NCBI GenBank assembly: GCA_017513795.1
Contig: JAFXEJ010000120.1
Location: 1-51,057 of the forward strand
DNA length: 51,057 bases
Direction: 5' to 3'
Source: Ruminococcus sp.
Lineage (GTDB): Bacteria; Bacillota; Clostridia; Oscillospirales; Ruminococcaceae
The position numbers were made by a program, and so were the translations under genes. Positions 27,127 through 36,472 of the stretch are shown piece after piece; position 1 is the first letter of the stretch; every line of letters starts with the position of its first letter. The notes beneath the pieces were generated by a model. It was not told the origin of the DNA and made no database searches. It was given only the letters and a program-made list of their open reading frames with translations.

Positions 27127-28538
27127 TTCTCGTCACCTCCGTAAAGCTTTCTGTTTTTGAAGCAGTTGAACTTTGAAAGTGATGTCACCATAAGTCTTGC
27201 TGCGAAAACTCCCATTACGAAGTTGAGGATAACACCGGCAAGGAGAGTAAATCCGAAGGAGTATACAAAGCCTTCAGCAGTTGCGCCGAATGCAGCGAAT
27301 ATCGTCTTGTTGAGGATCTTTGAGAAGAAGCTTGACGGAACACCGAATGCACCCATAAGGATGATAGCGATAAGAACGTTAGTTACGTTACCGTCAAGGA
27401 TAGCGGAGAATGCCTTTTTGTAAGCAATTTTGATAGAAGCGTCAAGAGACTTTCCTGTTCTGATTTCTTCCTTGATACGCTCGCTGGTGATGATGTTAGC
27501 GTCAACGCCCATGCCGACAGCGAGGATGATACCAGCGATACCGGGGATTGTGAGAGTTGAGCCGGACATGAATCCGAACCAGCCTGTTACGAATGCGATA
27601 CTTCCTGTGATCTGACCGATGAGGGCGATAACTGCCACGCAGCCGGGGAGTCTGTAGAGGAAGATCATATAAACTGCAATGAATGCAAATGAGATAGCTG
27701 CAGCAAGAAGGATAGCTTCAAGTGAGCCTGAACCCATTGTAGGAGTAATAGTTCTCTTGTTTGTGATTTCCATTTTGAAGGGGAGAGCACCGCCGTTGAT
27801 CTTATCAGCAAGGCTCTTAGCTTCTTCGTATGTAAAGTCGCCTGTAATCATAGCGCTTCCGTCTGTGATTACTTCGTTTACCATAGGAGCGGAGATCTGT
27901 GTATCATCCATCCAGATAGCGATCGGAACACCAGTACTCATAGCGTTCTGTGTAGCTGTTCTGAACTTTTCCTTACCGGACTCCTTGAGATCAAGAGAAA
28001 CAACGATCTGCTGACCTGTAGCAGTTTCGTTGGACTGAATTGTTCTCGGAGCTGCTGATTCTACATCAGAACCAGTAAGAACAACTTCGCCGGTGTAAGC
28101 AGCGTTTCCATTTTCATCTGTAGTCTGCTCTGAACCCATACGGAAGGAGAGTTCAGCCATAGTGCCAAGTTCCTGAACTGCCTTGTCGGGGTCGAAGTCA
28201 GTTGTTCCGGCTTCCCAAGGGAAACGGACAATAATTCTGTCGCTTTTTGTGTCGCTGTAAACTTCGCTGTCGGTGATACCGAGAGTTGAAAGTCTTGTTT
28301 TGATAACAACTGTAGCAGCCTCAAGCTCATTTTTGCTTGCGTCGAAACCGTCAGACGGCTCAAAGGTAGCGTCAACGCCGCCCTGAATGTCTATACCGAG
28401 ACGGACATCGTCAACGCCCTTGATAAGGGGCTTGGTATTGTCGCCGAATCTGTAATCAAGACCGAATACAGCGGAGACGGAGAACAGTGCGATCAAAGCA
28501 ACGACAATGAAGAAAGTAGGTTTTCCAATCCTTTTCAC
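27123..28538 (-). CDS. secD: Protein translocase subunit SecD
   Basis: 471 residues from a GTG at 28538. AGGAGG ends two bases before the ATG at 28544, leaving only one base of spacing, while the GTG two codons later has seven, so GTG is preferred. Membrane helix 1, the LGIDIQGGVDATF motif, a large extracellular P1 region (~60-265) and five C-terminal helices (~270-450) are as in the family. It forms the SecDF complex with the next gene. It has a consensus-like promoter and a structured leader. Confidence 0.94.
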   Translation of the reverse strand: MKRIGKPTFFIVVALIALFSVSAVFGLDYRFGDNTKPLIKGVDDVRLGIDIQGGVDATFEPSDGFDASKNELEAATVVIKTRLSTLGITDSEVYSDTKSDRIIVRFPWEAGTTDFDPDKAVQELGTMAELSFRMGSEQTTDENGNAAYTGEVVLTGSDVESAAPRTIQSNETATGQQIVVSLDLKESGKEKFRTATQNAMSTGVPIAIWMDDTQISAPMVNEVITDGSAMITGDFTYEEAKSLADKINGGALPFKMEITNKRTITPTMGSGSLEAILLAAAISFAFIAVYMIFLYRLPGCVAVIALIGQITGSIAFVTGWFGFMSGSTLTIPGIAGIILAVGMGVDANIITSERIKEEIRTGKSLDASIKIAYKKAFSAILDGNVTNVLIAIILMGAFGVPSSFFSKILNKTIFAAFGATAEGFVYSFGFTLLAGVILNFVMGVFAARLMVTSLSKFNCFKNRKLYGGDEK

Positions 28539-28560
28539 GGTCATGCCTCCTAAAAATTCC

Positions 28561-28606
28561 GGATCTTTTCATCCCGTGCCCGACGTTCAGGCGGTGGGAG
28601 AGATCC
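28561..28606 (-). promoter_or_regulatory. Structured 5' leader of secDF
   Basis: On the minus strand three nested helices can be drawn: P1 GGATCT/AGATCC (28606-28601 with 28566-28561), P2 TCCC/GGGA (28599-28596 with 28575-28572) and P3 GCCTG/CGGGC closing the loop AACGT (28592-28578). AAAAA before P1 could also pair with TTTTT after it. The unpaired bases ACC, AC and TGAAAA lie in internal loops. It sits between the promoter and the ribosome binding site. It is not a riboswitch class I recognise. Confidence 0.4.
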
Positions 28607-28637
28607 TTTTTAATCTGTCACTTTGACAATTGTTAAT

Positions 28638-28666
28638 ATTGTACTATATTTTTATAAAAAAGTCAA
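28638..28666 (-). promoter_or_regulatory. Promoter of secDF
   Basis: On the minus strand -35 TTGACT (28666-28661) and -10 TACAAT (28643-28638) are separated by 17 bases. The leader to the GTG start is about 90 bases. Confidence 0.75.
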
Positions 28667-28753
28667 GCCTGTAGCCATTAAATGCAAATATTTCAAGAAT
28701 TTGCACAATTACGCATTGTAATTTTTGCCATTATTCACATATTTACAATGTGG

Positions 28754-29164
28754 TCATTTAAAGTGCTTCTGGGATATTTTCAGCCTGTTCATAGCACGGT
28801 TCAGCGCCGCCTGAGTCTGATAATATTCCTGAATGCTCTGCTTCTGCCGCAGCTTTTCCTGTGCTCTCTGACGGTCTTCCTCGGCACGTTTTATGTCGAT
28901 TTCCTCCGGAAGCTCGCAGGTATCAGCAAGAATAACCGAGTTATCCGGCATAACCTGTATGAATCCCTCTGAAATGGCGGCATAGTGCCATTTCCCGTCA
29001 ACCATGTATTTCAGTTCGCCGTCAGGAAGCGCCGTTACAAGCGGTTCATGACCAGCCATGATTCCGAGAAGTCCGTCGATAGCGGTGATAACGAGATGTT
29101 CGCATTCTCCCTGATAGAAAACACGGTCTGTGGCGATAATTTCAAGATGAAACGTCTTAGCCAT
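28754..29164 (-). CDS. atpC: ATP synthase F1 epsilon subunit
   Basis: 136 residues: N-terminal beta-sandwich (~1-85, with FHLEIIATDRVFYQGE and AIDGLLGIMAGHEPLVTAL) and a C-terminal helical hairpin (~88-136, DIKRAEEDRQRAQEKLRQK). It links the rotor to the catalytic head and may inhibit ATP hydrolysis. It starts two bases after the atpD stop and is the last gene of the operon. An AT-rich stretch follows it; a weak hairpin TGCAAAT/ATTTGCA (28681-28703) could be the terminator. Confidence 0.94.
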   Translation of the reverse strand: MAKTFHLEIIATDRVFYQGECEHLVITAIDGLLGIMAGHEPLVTALPDGELKYMVDGKWHYAAISEGFIQVMPDNSVILADTCELPEEIDIKRAEEDRQRAQEKLRQKQSIQEYYQTQAALNRAMNRLKISQKHFK

Positions 29165-29166
29165 GA

Positions 29167-30564
<1,398 letters not shown>

Positions 30565-30601
30565 TTAGTTTCAACTCCTTCATTGGAGGATTATTGCGGT
30601 A

Positions 30602-31507
30602 CTATTCCAGACTTGATGCGCCGCTGACAACTTCGGTGATTTCCTGAGTGATAGCGCTCTGTCGTGCCCTGTTGTAGAGCAGTGACAGCTGTTTTATCAT
30701 GTCCTTTGCGCTTGTGGTAGCCGAATCCATAGCCGTCATTCTCGACTGCTGCTCACAGCAGAACGCCTCTACCATTGCGCCGTAAATGATTCCCTTTGCG
30801 TAATCCGGGATAAGATGCGCCATAACTTCTTCCGGCGACGGCAGAAATGATGCCTTCGGGAGCTTCTTCATTGTGCCGTCCGGAGCTTTTCCGAAATGTC
30901 TGCGGCTGAACGGCAGAAGCTGTATCATTCTTTCTTCCTGTACGTTGGAAGTCACCATGTCGGTGTAGATAACATACACCTCGTCAAGCTCACGATTCTC
31001 GAATTTATCGAGCACCAGCTTTGCTATTTCCATTGCCCTGTAGAGCGTGGGATTCTGCGTAGTATAGAGGAATTCTCCGTCAACGAAGGGCTTGCTGCTG
31101 TTTTTAAGACGGCTTGTGAAATACATTCTGCCGACGTGTCCCAGCACGAAAAGATAGCAATTGCTGATATCGGGAGATTTTGCAAGCTCGTTTTCGGTGA
31201 ATTTAAGTATGTTGTGGTTATAGCTTCCGCACAGTCCCTTGTCGGCTGTAATGACGATATATCCCTTTTTACGTTTCTCCGGAGGAATATCCAGACGGCG
31301 GTCGAAATACATCTGTCTCATGTGCGGAGTATGCTCCATAACGCTTTCGATAGTCTCCTGAAGCTTGTAGAAGTACGGCTCTGTTGCATCAAGTGCCTTT
31401 CGTGCCTTTTTAAGCTTCGACGAGGATATAAGATACATAGCGTTGGTGATTTTCAGTATCTGCTTTATGCTGTCGATACGTTCCCGTATCTCTCTCATAT
31501 TAGCCAT
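30602..31507 (-). CDS. atpG: ATP synthase F1 gamma subunit
   Basis: 301 residues. The N-terminal coiled-coil helix (REIRERIDSIKQILKITNAMYLISSSKLKKA) and the C-terminal helix (AMDSATTSAKDMIKQLSLLYNRARQSAITQEI) are the family signatures of the central rotor shaft. It lies 13 bases after the fused delta-alpha gene. Confidence 0.96.
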   Translation of the reverse strand: MANMREIRERIDSIKQILKITNAMYLISSSKLKKARKALDATEPYFYKLQETIESVMEHTPHMRQMYFDRRLDIPPEKRKKGYIVITADKGLCGSYNHNILKFTENELAKSPDISNCYLFVLGHVGRMYFTSRLKNSSKPFVDGEFLYTTQNPTLYRAMEIAKLVLDKFENRELDEVYVIYTDMVTSNVQEERMIQLLPFSRRHFGKAPDGTMKKLPKASFLPSPEEVMAHLIPDYAKGIIYGAMVEAFCCEQQSRMTAMDSATTSAKDMIKQLSLLYNRARQSAITQEITEVVSGASSLE

Positions 31508-31520
31508 ATCCGCTCACCTC

Positions 31521-33554
31521 TTATTCCTCGAATGCAGTGACAATGCGCTCTATTCTTTCCGCAAGGTCGTCGGTGAGGACTTTATTCTGTTCAAGTTCTG
31601 CAATTATATCCTGACCGTATGTGCCGATGTAGCTCATAAGCTCGGAGCAGTATTCTTTAAGCTCCTTTGCCGGAATATCCTTGAAGAATCCGTTCTGTGC
31701 CGCATAGAGCAGAATTACCTGTTCATACTGCGGAAGCGGATTGTAAAGCGGCTGTTTAAGCAGTTCCGTGAGCATTCTTCCGTGATTGAGAAGCTCTGTG
31801 GTGGACTGGTCGAGTTCCGACGAGAACTGCGTGAAAATTTCCATTTCCTTGAACTGCGCAAGGTCGATTCGGAGATTTCCGGCGGCTTTTTTCATTGCCT
31901 TTGTCTGTGCGGCTCCGCCTACACGGGATACGGAAAGACCGTAGTTCACCGCCGGACGCTGACCGGCATTGAAAAGCTCGCTTTCAAGGAAAATCTGTCC
32001 GTCCGTAATAGAAATGACATTCGTGGGAATGTATGCCGAAATATCGCCGGCAAGAGTCTCGATGACAGGCAGGGCAGTCAGAGAACCTCCGCCGTGTTCG
32101 TCGTCAAGACGACTTGAACGCTCAAGAAGCCTTGAATGCAGATAGAAAACATCACCCGGATAAGCCTCACGGCCCGGAGGTCTGTGGAGAAGCAGCGACA
32201 TTGCACGATATGCAACGGCATGCTTTGAAAGATCATCATATACAATGAGGACATCGTGTCCCTTTGACATGAAATATTCAGCTATCGCAGTTCCCGAATA
32301 TGGGGCGATATACTGGAAAGGTGCCGGATCACTCGCAGATGCGCACACAACGACTGTGTGATCCATAGCGCCGAATTTTCTGAGAGTGCCCACAACCTGT
32401 GCAACAGTCGAGGATTTCTGACCGATAGCCACATAAACGCAGATAACGTTCTTGTCCTTCTGATTTATAATGGTATCAAGAGCAATAGAGGTCTTTCCTG
32501 TCTGTCTGTCGCCGATGATAAGCTCACGCTGACCACGTCCGATAGGGAACATCGAGTCAATGGCAAGAATTCCCGTCTGAAGCGGTACATTTACCGGCTT
32601 TCTCTCGATAACTCCGGGAGCCTCACGCTCGATAGGGAAGTAATCCTCAGCGATTATCGCACCGCCGCCGTCAATAGGCGAACCGAGAGCGTCAACAACA
32701 CGTCCTAAAAGCTCGCCGCTTACGCCGATTCCGGCACGCTTTCCCGTTCTGATAACGGAGGAGCCTTCTGTAAGTCCGTGGTCGTCGCCGAGAAGCACCA
32801 CGCCCGTAGTTTTTTCTTCGAGGTTCTGAACGATTCCTCTGATTCCCGTCTCAAACTCAACAAGTTCGCCGTACATAGCGGAGTTCATGCCTCTCACCTG
32901 TGCGATTCCGTCGCCGAGACGTGTAATAAAGCCTGTTTCGGTTGCTCCGGATTTCACATCGAAGTCCTGAATTTCCGTTTTAAGCATGGAAATTATATCG
33001 CTCATGGAGCTTAATACAGGCTTATTTTCATTACTCTCCGTATATTCTGCCGCTTTGCTGCGAAGGCTTTCCTTCATGCGGTTCAGGGAAGAGCGATAGC
33101 TCTTATCGTACTTGATATCGCCGGCATTGAGGATGAATCCGCCGATGATATCGGGGTCATGTCTGTACTCTATGGCAACATCTTCCTTGATGAAGCGTTC
33201 CATGATGTACTTGCGCAGATCAGCCTGCTGAGCCTCAGTAAGCGGCGTAACATAGCGGACTACTGCCTTTATACATCCCTGTTTTTCGAGGAGTGCGTCA
33301 TGGTAGCCTTCAAGGGCGGCGGGTATATTTTCAACGCTTTTCGTCTTTATGGCGCTGAGGATGAATTTCTGCATGCTCTCAGGGAAAAGACGTGCAACAA
33401 CAGCACGTTTTTCGTCCGAGGTAACAAGCGGATTTGCAAGTGTATCGGAAACATCTTTACAATCTGTAAAGATATGCTTTGCGGCTTCGGCATCCTCCTG
33501 AGGAACGTCAAGACGGAGAAGCTCTTTCAGAAGCTCTTTATCGGTATTTGCCAT
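31521..33554 (-). CDS. ATP synthase delta-alpha fusion protein
   Basis: 677 residues. Residues 1-~178 are a full-length delta subunit (OSCP; helical N-terminal domain, then the C-terminal segment [24 protein letters not shown]). After a short linker ([11 protein letters not shown]) residues ~184-677 are a complete alpha subunit starting at MSDIISMLK and carrying the P-loop [21 protein letters not shown] and the [11 protein letters not shown]...[12 protein letters not shown] segment. Frame and stop are continuous, so this is a fusion and not two genes. In other bacteria atpH and atpA are separate, with one delta per three alpha. The gene start overlaps the atpF stop by one base. A possible internal start for alpha alone is at 33005. 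Gene symbols elsewhere would be atpH and atpA. Confidence 0.95.
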   Translation of the reverse strand: MANTDKELLKELLRLDVPQEDAEAAKHIFTDCKDVSDTLANPLVTSDEKRAVVARLFPESMQKFILSAIKTKSVENIPAALEGYHDALLEKQGCIKAVVRYVTPLTEAQQADLRKYIMERFIKEDVAIEYRHDPDIIGGFILNAGDIKYDKSYRSSLNRMKESLRSKAAEYTESNENKPVLSSMSDIISMLKTEIQDFDVKSGATETGFITRLGDGIAQVRGMNSAMYGELVEFETGIRGIVQNLEEKTTGVVLLGDDHGLTEGSSVIRTGKRAGIGVSGELLGRVVDALGSPIDGGGAIIAEDYFPIEREAPGVIERKPVNVPLQTGILAIDSMFPIGRGQRELIIGDRQTGKTSIALDTIINQKDKNVICVYVAIGQKSSTVAQVVGTLRKFGAMDHTVVVCASASDPAPFQYIAPYSGTAIAEYFMSKGHDVLIVYDDLSKHAVAYRAMSLLLHRPPGREAYPGDVFYLHSRLLERSSRLDDEHGGGSLTALPVIETLAGDISAYIPTNVISITDGQIFLESELFNAGQRPAVNYGLSVSRVGGAAQTKAMKKAAGNLRIDLAQFKEMEIFTQFSSELDQSTTELLNHGRMLTELLKQPLYNPLPQYEQVILLYAAQNGFFKDIPAKELKEYCSELMSYIGTYGQDIIAELEQNKVLTDDLAERIERIVTAFEE

Positions 33555-34042
33555 CAGCTTTCAACCTCCTCATCGGATAAGAATTTATCCACAAGGCGGC
33601 GATTCTTCTCGTCATCAAGATTTTCACCGATAATTTTCGAAGCTGCTTCGATAGCAAGGTCAGCAATCTGTGTCTGCGCCTGTGCAAGAACTCTTTTGCG
33701 CTCGTTTTCGATTGTTTTGTTTGCGTCAGAAATAAGCTGATCGGCTTCCTCCTGAGATTTTTTCAGAATAGCAGATTTCTCTGATTCTGCGTCCTCGTGA
33801 GCCTTCATAATGATTTCCTGAGCCTTCTGCTTAGCGTCGCTGATGTTGTCCTCGTACTCTTTTTTCAGAGCCTCAGCTTCTTCCTTTGACTTCTTTGCCG
33901 CATCAAGATCATCCTGAATAGTACGGGTACGCTCATCCATGATCTTGTTTACCGGCTTGAAAAGGAAGATTTTAAGCAGTATGAACAGCAGTATGAAATT
34001 CACTGCTGCCCATATGAAATTCCAGTGGTCTATATCCAGCAT
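33554..34042 (-). CDS. atpF: ATP synthase Fo b subunit
   Basis: 162 residues: one N-terminal membrane helix (~8-27, [21 protein letters not shown]) followed by a long Ala/Glu/Lys-rich helix that forms the peripheral stalk and normally binds delta at its C-terminus. Here delta is part of the next gene product, with which it overlaps by one base (TGATG). Confidence 0.95.
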   Translation of the reverse strand: MLDIDHWNFIWAAVNFILLFILLKIFLFKPVNKIMDERTRTIQDDLDAAKKSKEEAEALKKEYEDNISDAKQKAQEIIMKAHEDAESEKSAILKKSQEEADQLISDANKTIENERKRVLAQAQTQIADLAIEAASKIIGENLDDEKNRRLVDKFLSDEEVES

Positions 34043-34062
34043 AAAATTGCTTCCTCCCGATA

Positions 34063-34284
34063 TTATTTAAGGAAAAAGATGATAAGAATTGCTATTACGA
34101 AGCCGTAAATAGCTGTTGCTTCGGCAAGAGCGCATCCTAAAAGAAGTGCCTTGTTGATGTCGCCCTTTGCTTCGGGCTGACGTGCGATAGCCTCAGCAGC
34201 CTTTGAAGTTGCAAGACCGATTCCGATTCCGGCGCCGGCACCTGTAAGTACGGCGATAGCTGCGCCAAGTGCGATTGATCCCAT
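34063..34284 (-). CDS. atpE: ATP synthase Fo c subunit, second tandem copy
   Basis: 73 residues, two membrane helices joined by the ARQPEAKGD polar loop. The ion-binding Glu is in LAEATAIYG of helix 2. The Gln in helix 1 and the Ser after the Glu that mark sodium-type rings are replaced by Ile and Ala, so protons are the likely ion. The protein is identical to that of the upstream copy (34300-34521); the two genes differ by six silent substitutions. GGAGG precedes the start. Confidence 0.93.
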   Translation of the reverse strand: MGSIALGAAIAVLTGAGAGIGIGLATSKAAEAIARQPEAKGDINKALLLGCALAEATAIYGFVIAILIIFFLK

Positions 34285-34299
34285 AGTAAATACCTCCGC

Positions 34300-34521
34300 T
34301 TATTTAAGGAAAAAGATGATAAGAATTGCAATTACGAAGCCGTAGATAGCTGTTGCTTCGGCAAGAGCACATCCTAAAAGAAGTGCCTTGTTGATGTCAC
34401 CCTTTGCCTCGGGCTGACGTGCGATAGCCTCAGCAGCCTTTGAGGTTGCAAGACCGATTCCGATTCCGGCGCCGGCACCTGTAAGTACGGCGATAGCTGC
34501 GCCAAGTGCGATTGATCCCAT
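34300..34521 (-). CDS. atpE: ATP synthase Fo c subunit, first tandem copy
   Basis: 73 residues, identical in sequence to the product of the next gene. It lies 18 bases after atpB and 15 bases before the second copy, each copy with its own GGAGG. Two copies raise c-subunit supply for a ring that needs many copies per complex; this is inference. Confidence 0.93.
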   Translation of the reverse strand: MGSIALGAAIAVLTGAGAGIGIGLATSKAAEAIARQPEAKGDINKALLLGCALAEATAIYGFVIAILIIFFLK

Positions 34522-34539
34522 AAAAAATCCTCCAAAAAA

Positions 34540-35229
34540 TTATTCTTCTTCCTCCATTGCCTCAGCCATGAACAGCGAGGTGAGGAAAACAAATACATAA
34601 GCCTGAATACATCCGTCGAAGATATCAAAATACAAGCCGAGAACCAGCGGGATTCCCACCGGAACAACAAGCCTTACAAGCTCCATTACAACGAATGCGC
34701 CGAGAATGTTTCCGAAAAGACGCATACAGAGCGAGAGCGGCTTGATGAAAAGCTCCAGTATCTTGATTGGCAGAAGCAGCGGCATAGGCTCGATAAAGCT
34801 GTGAAGCCAGCCTTTTCCGCCTCGTTCCTTTATACCGCAGAACTGTATCAGCAGTATTGCGATAATTGCCATCGTTGCGGTAACTCCGAGATCCTTTGTC
34901 GGCGGACGCAGTCCCACGATTCCGACGATATTCGAGATACCGATATAAATCAGCATCGTTTCAAGTATCGGCAGATATTTCTTTCCCTTAGGTCCGAGAA
35001 TGTCAAGAAAAAATTTGTTCATCCAGTTTATTCCCGATTCGATGAGACTCTGCGCTCCCGTGGGAACAGTTTTAAGCTTACGGACGAACAATATGCAGAA
35101 AAGTACGAGAACTGCCATAATTCCCCACGTCATAACGCACGACTCAGGGACGGGGATTCCCCCGAAAATAGGTATGGTAAAGGCTACACGGCATTCAAGC
35201 TCCTCAAGAAGCTTTTCAGCAATATCCAT
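34540..35229 (-). CDS. atpB: ATP synthase Fo a subunit
   Basis: 229 residues from the ATG at 35229, eight bases after AAGGTG; a longer frame to 35295 runs through the leader terminator and is rejected. Several membrane helices, the essential Arg in KPLSLCMRLFGNILG, and a late FDGCIQAYVFVFLTSLF helix identify the proton-channel subunit. It is the first gene of the atp operon; no atpI precedes it. Confidence 0.95.
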   Translation of the reverse strand: MDIAEKLLEELECRVAFTIPIFGGIPVPESCVMTWGIMAVLVLFCILFVRKLKTVPTGAQSLIESGINWMNKFFLDILGPKGKKYLPILETMLIYIGISNIVGIVGLRPPTKDLGVTATMAIIAILLIQFCGIKERGGKGWLHSFIEPMPLLLPIKILELFIKPLSLCMRLFGNILGAFVVMELVRLVVPVGIPLVLGLYFDIFDGCIQAYVFVFLTSLFMAEAMEEEE

Positions 35230-35257
35230 AAATGCAGCACCTTCCTTCTTATTATAA

Positions 35258-35289
35258 TATAAAAACGGAGAGCCCGAAACTCTCCGTTT
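35258..35289 (-). terminator. Intrinsic-terminator-like hairpin in the atp leader
   Basis: On the minus strand AAACGGAGAG (35289-35280) and CTCTCCGTTT (35272-35263) form a 10-bp stem with loop TTTCGGG, followed by TTATATTAT so that five T in a row leave the stem. It lies after the atp promoter (35348-35376) and about 30 bases before the atpB start. It could be an attenuator, or the terminator of upstream genes with partial readthrough. Confidence 0.6.
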
Positions 35290-35306
35290 ATTCATGCAGA
35301 ATCAGC

Positions 35307-35340
35307 GGAAGCTCTGCTTCTTAATTGCAGAGCAGTTTCC
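35307..35340 (-). promoter_or_regulatory. Upstream hairpin in the atp operon leader
   Basis: On the minus strand GCTCTGC and GCAGAGC pair around AATTAAGAA and are extended by GGAA/TTCC after a 3-base bulge. It would be the first structure in the transcript from the promoter at 35348-35376, just upstream of the terminator-like hairpin. Confidence 0.5.
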
Positions 35341-35347
35341 ATTATTT

Positions 35348-35376
35348 ATAATATAACAAAACCTATGAATTGTCAA
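35348..35376 (-). promoter_or_regulatory. Promoter of the atp operon
   Basis: On the minus strand -35 TTGACA (35376-35371) and -10 TATTAT (35353-35348) are separated by 17 bases. The leader to atpB at 35229 is about 110 bases and holds two hairpins. Confidence 0.75.
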
Positions 35377-35397
35377 TAGATTACAGTGAATTTTTAA

Positions 35398-35760
35398 TCA
35401 TTCCTCACCGTTTTCGCCGGAGCTTTCCTCAGCCGGAGCAGCTGCAAGAGACATAGCATTCGAAAGTCTTTCAATCGCACCGGAATTCAGCTTTTCCGTA
35501 AGTCTTACCCTGTCCAGCTCACGCTTGAAAGCGGCAAGCTCAGTAGCGATTTTCTTCATGATTTCGGTATTTTTCTCCTGTTTGTCCTCAAGAGCGCATA
35601 CACGCTTTATAAGACTGTTGATATTTCCGGCAAGAGCCTCATTGACATCATTCTGCTTTTCACCGAATTCCGTCAGCTTTTCTGCCGCCTTTGTCATTTT
35701 GATCTTCTCGTGACCGTCAAAAGCACGGACAAATTCATTGGTAAGCTTAGTTTCTGCCAT
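35398..35760 (-). CDS. Small cytoplasmic coiled-coil protein of unknown function
   Basis: 120 residues from the ATG at 35760, six bases after GAGGTG; an earlier ATG at 35796 lacks a site. The sequence is mostly helical and charged, with a heptad-like stretch at ~45-95 and an acidic, Glu-rich C-terminus. No family is recognised. It follows a lipoprotein gene by ten bases at the end of the polysaccharide operon, and no terminator separates it from the atp promoter. Confidence 0.65.
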   Translation of the reverse strand: MAETKLTNEFVRAFDGHEKIKMTKAAEKLTEFGEKQNDVNEALAGNINSLIKRVCALEDKQEKNTEIMKKIATELAAFKRELDRVRLTEKLNSGAIERLSNAMSLAAAPAEESSGENGEE

Positions 35761-35770
35761 TTCTGTCACC

Positions 35771-36472
35771 TCACTCAGCTTCTGTAATTCTTTCAAGCTC
35801 TACTTCTTCACCCTTAGCATTTATAATAATCATTTTATCGCCGTCAACGGAATATTCAGCGTCCCTGAGTTCGTCATCTCCGAAAATTGATCCGCTGATA
35901 GTAATTTTTTTATCTGAAAGCTTAAAGTCGTCAATAGTCATTCTTGCTTCAAGAATAGTGGAATCCTCAGTGAAGTTCACATAAATTTTCATGTTTTCTT
36001 CGTCAAAGGTCTCATCGTCGTTATTTTCAGCAGCTTCATTGTTGAATCCCGTTGCTATGGCATCGTATGCGTCGCCGCTTATCCACTGATATTCGCCGTA
36101 AAGTTCCTCACTGCCGTCAGTTTTTTTCATGGTAAGGTCATTATCGTTGAAAGCATGAAGCACAAATGTTTCACCGTCAAAATCGTAGTCTTTGTCGGCA
36201 AATTCCTCTCCGCTGAACATGAAATTATCATCTTCAAAGTAAAGGGCGTCGGAAAGATCCTGTACAACGCAGATATAAGCCTCATTTTCGCTGCGTATAT
36301 CAAAGATCATGTCCTCTGTATCAACTGGCTCCCATCTGCCGACTGCGGGAAGAACCTCCTCCTCAGCAACAGAGCTTTTCTTATCTTCCTTATCACTGTC
36401 TTTTTTTCCGCATGAAGCAAATGTACACGACATCATTGACATTGCAAGCAGAATTGTCAGAAATTTCTTCAT
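35771..36472 (-). CDS. Lipoprotein of unknown function
   Basis: 233 residues with a lipoprotein signal (positive start, hydrophobic stretch, FAS-C21) and then a Lys/Asp/Glu-rich linker. The rest is a strand-rich acidic domain with two similar halves ending in IIINAKGEEVELERI. I recognise no family. Its ATG overlaps the stop of the upstream reductase gene (ATGA) and GGAGG lies eight bases before it, so it is co-transcribed and probably co-translated with polysaccharide genes. Confidence 0.75.
   Translation of the reverse strand: MKKFLTILLAMSMMSCTFASCGKKDSDKEDKKSSVAEEEVLPAVGRWEPVDTEDMIFDIRSENEAYICVVQDLSDALYFEDDNFMFSGEEFADKDYDFDGETFVLHAFNDNDLTMKKTDGSEELYGEYQWISGDAYDAIATGFNNEAAENNDDETFDEENMKIYVNFTEDSTILEARMTIDDFKLSDKKITISGSIFGDDELRDAEYSVDGDKMIIINAKGEEVELERITEAE

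Noticed and set aside
34063-34521. Sodium-type ATP synthase c ring
   Set aside because: The ion-site Gln and Ser of sodium-type c subunits are Ile and Ala here; only the Glu remains, so protons are more likely.
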